Shown piece after piece: positions 1 through 6,188 of a stretch of 6,188 nt of DNA. The position numbers were made by a program, and so were the translations under genes. The DNA is taken from contig CAMDGT010000070.1 in assembly GCA_945898025.1 (NCBI GenBank), positions 1 to 6,188 of the forward strand, given 5' to 3'. How positions within the stretch are numbered: the stretch's first letter is position 1; each line of letters opens with the position of its first letter. The notes under the pieces are model-generated. The model did not search any database and was not told the DNA's origin. It was given only the letters and a program-made list of their open reading frames with translations. The stretch comes from Rickettsia typhi. GTDB lineage: Bacteria > Pseudomonadota > Alphaproteobacteria > Rickettsiales > UBA1997.

Positions 1-1903
<1,903 letters not shown>

Positions 1904-2063
1904 GTTATGTATAGAATAAACTTTACAAAAACTATTAATTTTTAAGTATAAGGGTTTTATATATTTTAGACTTTCTTGAGATTTTTAAATTTGCTAATTA
2001 AATCAATTGCTTGATGTTAATTGCGGTATTCTCTGGTTATCAATTATTCACGATTTTAAACAA

Positions 2064-2145
2064 CTCAAATTAATTTTTTAGATTTACTAAAAACTGTTAA
2101 AACTTTTGAAACTTTTTATTTTTTCAAAATTTAACTTAATTTGAG
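2064..2145 (-). repeat. Nested inverted repeats in the 23S leader
   Basis: A perfect 10-base inverted repeat pairs CTCAAATTAA (2064-2073) with TTAATTTGAG (2136-2145). Inside it an 8-base pair, TTTTGAAA (2104-2111) and TTTCAAAA (2122-2129), encloses a 10-base loop. Together they could fold the first 80 or so bases of the 23S precursor into a long hairpin if transcription starts near 2146. A role in leader stability or rRNA processing is inference. A/T-rich sequence produces such repeats by chance, although a 10-base perfect arm pair containing two G/C positions is less trivial than the rest. Confidence 0.45.
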
Positions 2146-2146
2146 G

Positions 2147-2182
2147 ACGAACATTCAATAACACAGTTTTCTTAAAGTCAAG
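2147..2182 (-). promoter_or_regulatory. Candidate promoter of the 23S transcript
   Basis: On the minus strand, CTTGACT (the -35 hexamer TTGACT at 2181 to 2176) is followed by a 17-base spacer and TTGAAT (2158 to 2153) as the -10 hexamer, with a start expected near 2146. CTTGAC is a common -35 form in alphaproteobacteria, and the spacer is ideal. The -10 hexamer matches TATAAT at only four of six positions. A promoter is needed somewhere here because no 16S gene lies upstream to supply read-through from a joint operon. A second -35-like TTGACA at 2302 to 2297 has a weaker -10 partner. Confidence 0.4.
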
Positions 2183-2323
2183 CACCTTTTTTATTTTTTT
2201 TTAAAAAAAATCAAAAATAATAATAGGAGTCAATATTTGCAACACCTAGCCTAATAATATTTTTTATTAATATCTAATAAATTTACCATAAATAATTGTC
2301 AATTTACAGATATTATTAATAAA

Positions 2324-3184
2324 TTATATCAACCTCCATTTATTTTTATCTTCAATTAAGGAATGTAGCATTTTATTGTTAAGTGAGTGTCCAGATTTAT
2401 TAACCTCAAAATGCCCGATAATATTTGCTTGAGCTAGATATATATCACCAATAAAATCAAGAGTTTTATGTCTTACAAATTCATCTTCATATCTCAGCCC
2501 TTCAACATTAACAACCCCTTTCTCATCAACCAATATAGCATTATTAAGGGTTCCGCCTTTAGCAAGACCATGCTCTCTTAATTTTTCAATCTCATGCTTA
2601 AATCCAAATGTTCTAGCTCTACAGATATCATTTTTAAAAGACATGGTTTCGGGGCGATATGAAAAAGACTGCTGTCTAATTTTCTGATGATTAAAATCAA
2701 TTTGCAAATCAACATAAAATTCTTTAGAGGGTTTTATTTTTATATATTTATCGCCGTCAAAAATTTCAAAATTCTCGATAATTTCAATAAACTTTCTTGA
2801 TTTTTCCTGCTCAACCACACCAGCGCATTCAATTAAGAAAACAAATGGCCCCGAACTACCGTCCATAATTGGTATTTCTGGACCATTAATGTCTATGTAT
2901 AAGTTATCTATTCCACAACCCCAAATTGCTGCCATTAAATGCTCAATTGTGCTAATTTTTACATTTGATTTATTGGCGATAGTAGTACCTAAATTTGCAG
3001 TAATTACATTGGAGTATTTTGCGGGAACAATTCCATCCACACTCGCGATATCAGTTCTTCTGAATACTATTCCTGTATCGCACGGAGCAGGAGAAAGAGA
3101 AATTAGGCTATAAGCCCCAGAATGAATGCCAACTCCATCACAGCTAACTTTGCTATTAATAGTTCTTTGCGGAGGTATAATCAT
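2324..3184 (-). CDS. lpxC: UDP-3-O-acyl-N-acetylglucosamine deacetylase (LpxC)
   Basis: LpxC is the zinc-dependent cytoplasmic deacetylase that commits UDP-3-O-acyl-GlcNAc to lipid A synthesis. The 286-residue product is full length (about 300 in E. coli, slightly shorter in alphaproteobacteria). The N-terminal domain begins PPQRTI..VSCDGVGIHSG and contains E81-H82 (zinc ligand and neighbouring acid) and PEIPIMDGSSGPFVF at 102-116. The C-terminal domain has H239-K240-x-x-D243, giving the other two zinc ligands, and the conserved GHSLNNKML with catalytic His266. All expected active-site residues are present, so the enzyme should be functional. The gene implies an LPS-bearing outer membrane. 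The start at 3184 fits the family N-terminus; no Shine-Dalgarno sequence precedes it. The stop is TAA. It lies 51 bases after the RDD gene on the same strand, and the 23S gene follows about 420 bases later. Confidence 0.97.
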   Translation of the reverse strand: MIIPPQRTINSKVSCDGVGIHSGAYSLISLSPAPCDTGIVFRRTDIASVDGIVPAKYSNVITANLGTTIANKSNVKISTIEHLMAAIWGCGIDNLYIDINGPEIPIMDGSSGPFVFLIECAGVVEQEKSRKFIEIIENFEIFDGDKYIKIKPSKEFYVDLQIDFNHQKIRQQSFSYRPETMSFKNDICRARTFGFKHEIEKLREHGLAKGGTLNNAILVDEKGVVNVEGLRYEDEFVRHKTLDFIGDIYLAQANIIGHFEVNKSGHSLNNKMLHSLIEDKNKWRLI

Positions 3185-3219
3185 GATTTTATTTAATTTG
3201 TAGTTTTATTAATTTTCAA
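3185..3219 (-). promoter_or_regulatory. Weak candidate promoter before lpxC
   Basis: In the 51-base gap between the RDD gene and lpxC, the minus strand has TTGAAA (3219 to 3214), a 17-base spacer and TTAAAT (3196 to 3191). The hexamers match the consensus at five and four positions. Transcription would start at or just before the lpxC ATG, giving a nearly leaderless mRNA. Such matches arise easily in A/T-rich DNA, so lpxC may simply be co-transcribed with the genes upstream. Confidence 0.22.
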
Positions 3220-3235
3220 AGCTTATGCAATGAAT

Positions 3236-3904
3236 TCAGGTTTTAACATTAATAATTTTACATATCATATCGCTAATTGTTAGCTTTTTTTTATTCAATA
3301 GGCTAATTTGCATCCATATGACTGCTAATATTGCCAATATTATATTAAAAAAATTATCAAAAAAATTTACATTTATTTTATTAATGCGATTAAAAGATTC
3401 GTAGATTAAAAAATAAAGAGGAAACAAAAGTGGTAATAACGATAAAAAATAATAAAATAAAGCGAGGGATAGGGTGATTTTTTTATTATTAATTCTAGCA
3501 ATTCTTATGCCCATAATTTTTTTACCAATAGTTGCTTGCCATTTTGAAGAATTGAAAAAGCCATAATAAAACTACCCAACAAAAAAAAATACCAATGCCA
3601 TTGAAGTAATAAAAATAAAAAAATCATGATTAATTAAAAAAAGTAAATGATCGTTGCTTCTTATGGATTCCGCTCCAAATTTTTCCTTAAATTCAAGAAT
3701 AAATCTAGTCGCAAGATTCATGCCACCTATCATCCAAAATATTTGAATTATTATTATTCTTATCAGCATTACAATCGCTGTATCAATCGTCGCAGATATG
3801 CCTCTTTTTAATAAAGAGGAATATTTTGGTTCTTCTGCTTTTATTTCGATATCTTGTTCAACTGAAGTTTGATAATCGGGAATCAAATATTTATTAGTGC
3901 TCAT
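3236..3904 (-). pseudogene. RDD-family membrane protein gene interrupted by one in-frame TAG
   Basis: Read through, the frame encodes 222 residues of an RDD-domain membrane protein. A hydrophilic N-terminus of about 30 residues precedes KRGISATID (R34, D41), which opens the first membrane segment (about 41-60). A second segment spans about 93-115, followed by the family signature QATIGKKIMGIRIA (123-136) and then hydrophobic segments at about 145-168 and 182-202. LTISDMICKIINV at the end (D212) is the usual third conserved acidic site. The only defect is TAG at 3574 to 3572 (codon 111), where relatives commonly have a large aromatic residue, so TGG to TAG is the simplest origin. The 111 codons after it remain open to a TGA stop. 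Without read-through the products would be 110 residues and possibly a 92-residue piece from the ATG at 3514; neither would have the full domain. The start at 3904 overlaps thiL by 11 bases. Substrate unknown; some RDD proteins have been reported as ion antiporters. Confidence 0.75.
3572..3574 (-). other. In-frame amber codon inside the RDD gene
   Basis: The minus strand reads GTT GGG TAG TTT TAT TAT GGC across this site. The flanking translation VFFFVG and FYYGFFNSSKWQ joins without any frame change to the family motif TIGKKIMG. It is thus a nonsense codon and not a frameshift. The identifiable intact genes here, lpxC and thiL, end in TAA and the RDD gene itself ends in TGA, so no other TAG is seen used as a stop in this window. 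Confidence 0.85.
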
Positions 3905-4997
3905 AGCCCGTTTTGTTAATTTTTATTTTTTTATTTTCTAAAGAATTGTTCAAAAGATTAATATAATATTTTGATTTGTTTTTTCCATCTTTTTTTAATT
4001 TTTGCTTAATTTTAGACATTTCTCCTATATTAGAAAGCTTTATCTTTAATTCTTTAGACAATTCTTCAACTTGCTTTTTTTTATCGCCAGAAGTTGTAAA
4101 TATTAATTGATAATCGTCTCCGCCACTAATTAAATCAAGCTTTAGCTGAGTATAATCAATTTTATTATTTTTAGCAATTTGATTGATGACGGATTTAGAA
4201 TTATTAGAAAAAGGAATTTTATCTAAAAATAAATTCGCCTGCAAATTAGATGCCTTAGCAATATTAGCAACATCCGCCAATAGACCATCAGATATGTCAC
4301 AAGCACAATTAGAAATCGATCTCTCAACCAATGCCCTTCCTAATTTAATTTGCGGAGCTGGAGCCTGATATTTATTTATAAAATATTTCTGAACTTTATC
4401 GCTACAATGAATATTTTTATAAATGTTTTTATTATCGAGGTAATTTGTGGCATTAAGCAATTTTTCCATTATTTTTAAGCCTAAAAATGCATCGCCAATG
4501 AAATTTGAAACCCAAATTAAATCTCCATTTTTAGCATTGGAACGAATTAAATTTTTACCCTTTTCAACTATGCCAATGGCGGTTATTGAAAAAAATAATT
4601 CTTTTGATGAAACAGTGTCTCCGCCTATCAAGCCAATATTATATTTTTTGTTAATCTTTTTTATTTCACGAAAAAATATTTGCCAAAAATTATTATCTAA
4701 ATTATCGTCGATTTGATTTTTTTTACCAATTCCAAGTAAATAATAAAGTGGCCTTGCTCCAGCGGAAGCAATGTCAGAGAGGTTGACGGCAATAATTTTT
4801 TTAGCAATATTTTTTGCTCCATCGCTAAGAAAAAAATGCACATTCTCAACCAAAATATCTTTCGTTATCACTATTTCTTGAGAATTTTTATAAGAGTCAA
4901 TATTAATTTTTGCCACATCATCTTGCAATAATTGCGACTCTTTAAACTTACTGGCTATTGGTTTAATTAGTTTATTAATTAATGAAAATTCATTCAT
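3894..4997 (-). CDS. thiL: Thiamine-monophosphate kinase (ThiL)
   Basis: ThiL phosphorylates thiamine monophosphate with ATP to give thiamine diphosphate, the last step of the de novo pathway, in the cytoplasm. The 367-residue product has the family motifs in order: D26-D27 (metal binding), TKDILVENVHFF (45-56), AVNLSDIASAGARP (70-83), GLIGGDTVSS (122-131), IRSNAKNGDLIWVS followed by GDAFLGL (151-174), CDISDGLLADVANIA (233-247) and SGGDDYQLIF (291-300). All acidic metal and nucleotide sites are kept, so the enzyme looks active. It is some 40 residues longer than E. coli ThiL (about 325), mainly through Asn/Lys-rich insertions near 92-106 and 182-210 and a lysine-rich tail. The ATG at 4997 fits the family N-terminus; no Shine-Dalgarno sequence is seen. 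Stop TAA. It is the first of three minus-strand genes and overlaps the RDD gene by 11 bases, suggesting co-transcription. Confidence 0.96.
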   Translation of the reverse strand: MNEFSLINKLIKPIASKFKESQLLQDDVAKINIDSYKNSQEIVITKDILVENVHFFLSDGAKNIAKKIIAVNLSDIASAGARPLYYLLGIGKKNQIDDNLDNNFWQIFFREIKKINKKYNIGLIGGDTVSSKELFFSITAIGIVEKGKNLIRSNAKNGDLIWVSNFIGDAFLGLKIMEKLLNATNYLDNKNIYKNIHCSDKVQKYFINKYQAPAPQIKLGRALVERSISNCACDISDGLLADVANIAKASNLQANLFLDKIPFSNNSKSVINQIAKNNKIDYTQLKLDLISGGDDYQLIFTTSGDKKKQVEELSKELKIKLSNIGEMSKIKQKLKKDGKNKSKYYINLLNNSLENKKIKINKTGYEH

Positions 4998-5013
4998 TTG
5001 AAATATTTAAAAA

Positions 5014-5019
5014 ATTATA
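5014..5019 (-). promoter_or_regulatory. Candidate -10 element for thiL
   Basis: The minus strand carries a perfect TATAAT at 5019 to 5014, 16 bases before the thiL ATG, which would leave a leader of about ten bases. No good -35 hexamer lies at the right distance. A perfect TATAAT is not rare in DNA this A/T-rich, so the call is weak. A promoter in this divergent region is nonetheless expected, since thiL is the first gene of its group. Confidence 0.25.
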
Positions 5020-5096
5020 ATTGATTAAAATTTAAAATAAGAAATCATATAATTCAAGTCTCAACTCATTTTTTATCAAAAAAACAAAGAAATGAT

Positions 5097-5125
5097 TTGA
5101 CTTTTTTAATTTTTAGCTTTTTACT
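5097..5125 (+). promoter_or_regulatory. Candidate promoter of tRNA-Ile
   Basis: TTGACT (5097-5102) with a 17-base spacer and TTTACT (5120-5125) gives a start near 5132, about 70 bases before the tRNA. The -35 hexamer is the same TTGACT found in the candidate 23S promoter; the -10 hexamer matches the consensus at four of six positions. The alternative TTGCCT at 5127-5132 with TTTATA at 5150-5155 also has a 17-base spacer. One of them is likely to be used, because the tRNA stands alone with no upstream gene on its strand in the window. Confidence 0.33.
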
Positions 5126-5202
5126 CTTGCCTTATTAAAAAATTAATATTTTATATATATCTAAAATATTTGTATCTAATCTTGCTTATGCTTATTGTTA
5201 AT

Positions 5203-5279
5203 GGGTTTGTAGCTCAGCTGGTTAGAGTGCGCGCCTGATAAGTGCGAGGTCGGTGGTTCAAGTCCACCCAGACCCACCA
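5203..5279 (+). tRNA. ileT: tRNA-Ile (anticodon GAT)
   Basis: A complete 77-base cloverleaf. The acceptor stem GGGTTTG (5203-5209) pairs with CAGACCC (5269-5275) with one G-U pair, followed by discriminator A5276 and an encoded CCA (5277-5279). The anticodon stem CGCGC (5230-5234) pairs with GTGCG (5242-5246), and the loop CTGATAA places GAT at 5237-5239, reading AUC and AUU isoleucine codons. The T arm GGTGG-TTCAAGT-CCACC is at 5252-5268. The D-stem closes with a G-U pair. The sequence closely resembles the E. coli tRNA-Ile(GAT) of the 16S-23S spacer. Here it is a solitary gene, divergent from thiL and about 3.3 kb from the 23S, consistent with a broken-up rRNA operon. The gene symbol is by analogy only. 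Confidence 0.97.
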
Positions 5280-5280
5280 T

Positions 5281-5308
5281 CATTAACTAATTAGTAATGT
5301 CATTTTAG
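5281..5308 (+). terminator. Possible weak terminator after tRNA-Ile
   Basis: CATTA (5281-5285), a bulged A, the palindrome CTAATTAG (5287-5294) and TAATG (5295-5299) form an imperfect A/T-only hairpin directly after the tRNA, followed by the short T-containing run TCATTTTA. The stem is weak and the U-run short, so termination here is doubtful. No better candidate is seen before gap. Confidence 0.25.
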
Positions 5309-5468
5309 TGAATATAACACCAATATAGATCAACATATTTTTAGATGTCAAACAATCTAAACAAAATTAATACAAAAGCAAACAGGTGAAAGTAACAAAA
5401 TTAAACTAAAAAATATTAGATTTTTAGAAATATTATCTTAATTTGATTGAATTATTCTTTTCCTCTAA

Positions 5469-5497
5469 ATAACATTCTTTTTTATTAATCATATAAT
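5469..5497 (+). promoter_or_regulatory. Candidate promoter of the GAPDH gene
   Basis: A perfect -10 TATAAT lies at 5492-5497, preceded at 17 bases by ATAACA (5469-5474), a four-of-six match to TTGACA. The start would be near 5504, leaving a leader of about 20 bases before the ATG at 5524. No Shine-Dalgarno sequence is present in that leader. The remainder of the 244-base spacer (5280-5523) shows no gene, riboswitch or other structure that I can support. Confidence 0.3.
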
Positions 5498-5523
5498 ATT
5501 AACAACCAAAATAACTTAAAATC

Positions 5524-6188
5524 ATGACAATAAATGTTGCACTTAACGGCTTTGGAAGAATTGGTCGTTGCATTGCTAGAGCCCTATTTGAAAATAGCGA
5601 ATTTAGCGATATTAAACTAGTTGCAATCAATGCCTCAACAGAACTAGAAACACTAAAACATCTACTCAAATACGATTCTATTCACAATAAATTTTCAAAA
5701 AAAGTCGACATATCGGAAAATTCACTTATTATCGATGGTCAGCAAGTTATAATTGTTAATGATCGAGACCCTAAAAACCTACCCTGGGAACAGTTAAAAA
5801 TTGACTTAGTTTTCGAATGCACAGGAGCCTTTACAAAATATAGCGATGCTTCAAAACACATTACAGCCGGTGCAAAAAAAGTTATAATATCAGCTCCCGC
5901 AAAAGAAGACAGCGTAAAAACAATAGTCTATGGAGTTAACGAAGATTTAATCACTAGCGAAGATAAAGTTATCTCAATCGGCTCATGCACTACTAATTGC
6001 TTAGCCCCGATTGCAAAAATCCTAAACAACTCAATAGGGATTGAAAAAGGCCTAATGACAACAATACACGCCTATACAAATGATCAAAATATTGTTGACA
6101 ATGCACACAAAGATTTAAGAAGAGCAAGGGCGGCATCGATGTCAATAATTCCAACATCGACTGGCGCAGCAAAGGCAATTGGTTTAGT
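5524..6188 (+). CDS. gap: Type I glyceraldehyde-3-phosphate dehydrogenase, GapB-like (3' end beyond the window)
   Basis: The enzyme interconverts glyceraldehyde 3-phosphate and 1,3-bisphosphoglycerate in the cytoplasm. The window holds 221 of an expected 335 or so residues. The N-terminal Rossmann fold begins INVALNGFGRIGR (3-15), then LLKYDSIH (47-54) and the NAD(P)-domain element AGAKKVIISAP (115-125). The catalytic domain has SCTTNC with Cys155, TTIHAYTNDQ with the partner His182, HKDLRRARAA (195-204) and the phosphate-binding TSTGAAKA (211-218). The cofactor site is distinctive. The residue after strand 2 that is usually Asp in NAD enzymes is Ala37 (AINAS), and the Leu-Pro pair before HKD is Asn193-Ala194. 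These features and NDRDPKNLPW (79-88) resemble, from memory, the NADP-dependent gluconeogenic GapB of Bacillus subtilis, so I infer NADP preference. The ATG at 5524 fits the family N-terminus; no Shine-Dalgarno sequence. Neighbours do not suggest an operon on the left. Confidence 0.96.
   Translation, partial: MTINVALNGFGRIGRCIARALFENSEFSDIKLVAINASTELETLKHLLKYDSIHNKFSKKVDISENSLIIDGQQVIIVNDRDPKNLPWEQLKIDLVFECTGAFTKYSDASKHITAGAKKVIISAPAKEDSVKTIVYGVNEDLITSEDKVISIGSCTTNCLAPIAKILNNSIGIEKGLMTTIHAYTNDQNIVDNAHKDLRRARAASMSIIPTSTGAAKAIGL

Larger units (their letters stand above)
1904..2323. other. AT-rich non-coding region between lpxC and the 23S gene
   Basis: This stretch of about 420 bases holds no credible coding frame, no tRNA and no 16S rRNA. 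It should carry the end of the lpxC transcript and the promoter and leader of the 23S transcript, all on the minus strand. I see a candidate promoter at 2153-2181, nested inverted repeats just downstream of it at 2064-2145, and an A/T-tract palindrome around 2187-2210. There is also an imperfect inverted repeat made of 2263-2274 and 2309-2323 just past the lpxC stop; it lacks a following U-run on the minus strand and is a poor terminator. A small G+C-richer island at 2024-2042 stands out within the leader. I found no clear boxA-like antitermination motif. The stem that normally encloses 23S for RNase III processing cannot be tested, because its partner lies outside the window. Confidence 0.8.

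Noticed and set aside
2187..2210. T-run/A-run palindrome as a terminator or origin element
   Set aside because: It is a homopolymer transition typical of A/T-rich spacers, with no G/C stem and no repeats nearby.
2263..2323. Inverted repeat after lpxC as a rho-independent terminator
   Set aside because: The arms are A/T-only, imperfect and separated by a long loop, and no U-run follows on the minus strand.
2889..3113. Plus-strand open frame opposite lpxC
   Set aside because: It is antisense to a well-conserved lpxC coding region and shows no family resemblance.
3512..3574. Frameshift between two separate small membrane protein genes
   Set aside because: The two pieces are in the same frame (60 bases from the TAG to the second ATG), and the 19 codons between them encode RDD sequence, so this is one gene with one nonsense codon.
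3572..3574. TAG reassigned to tryptophan in this organism
   Set aside because: Only one such codon is seen, TGG is used for Trp in neighbouring genes, and I know of no bacterium with UAG read as Trp. A point mutation is simpler.
4183..4716. Plus-strand open frames at 4183-4368 and 4447-4716
   Set aside because: Both are shadows of the conserved thiL reading frame on the other strand.
5993..6178. Minus-strand open frame of 61 codons
   Set aside because: It is antisense to the catalytic domain of GAPDH, whose motifs are clear on the plus strand.

Overview
The window looks like part of a small, strongly AT-rich alphaproteobacterial genome, most likely a Rickettsiales-like or other host-associated lineage. 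This is an inference. It rests on a 23S rRNA with an alphaproteobacterial-style 5' region, AT-rich protein genes with little or no Shine-Dalgarno signal, and above all a 23S gene that is not preceded by 16S rRNA or the usual spacer tRNAs. Unlinked 16S and 23S genes are a known trait of Rickettsiales. Having lpxC, thiL and a GAPDH gene together argues against Rickettsia itself (no glycolysis or thiamine synthesis) and against Anaplasmataceae (no lipid A). I cannot name the genus.

Layout. Bases 1 to about 1903 hold the 5' two-thirds of a 23S rRNA gene on the minus strand; its 3' end lies beyond the left edge. Bases 1904-2323 are a non-coding AT-rich leader with a candidate rRNA promoter and nested inverted repeats. 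Bases 2324-4997 hold three minus-strand genes reading toward the 23S: thiL (thiamine-monophosphate kinase), an RDD-family membrane protein gene overlapping it by 11 bases, and lpxC (lipid A synthesis). Bases 4998-5202 are a divergent intergenic region. A plus-strand tRNA-Ile(GAT) with encoded CCA follows at 5203-5279, then a 244-base AT-rich spacer. From 5524 to the right edge is the first two-thirds of a type I glyceraldehyde-3-phosphate dehydrogenase whose cofactor-binding residues look like the NADP-using, gluconeogenic GapB type.

How the parts relate. thiL, the RDD gene and lpxC are close enough to be one transcription unit, but their functions (cofactor synthesis, membrane protein of unknown role, outer-membrane lipid A) are unrelated. 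The 23S gene probably has its own promoter. The tRNA-Ile that normally sits between 16S and 23S stands alone here, as expected if the ancestral rRNA operon was split.

Most notable points: the RDD gene carries one in-frame amber codon at residue 111 while everything after it stays open and motif-conserved; the GAPDH has GapB-like cofactor determinants; and helix 69 of the 23S rRNA has G where E. coli has A1918. I found no CRISPR array, insertion sequence, phage gene or recognisable new defence or mobile system. Most of the window is housekeeping sequence.
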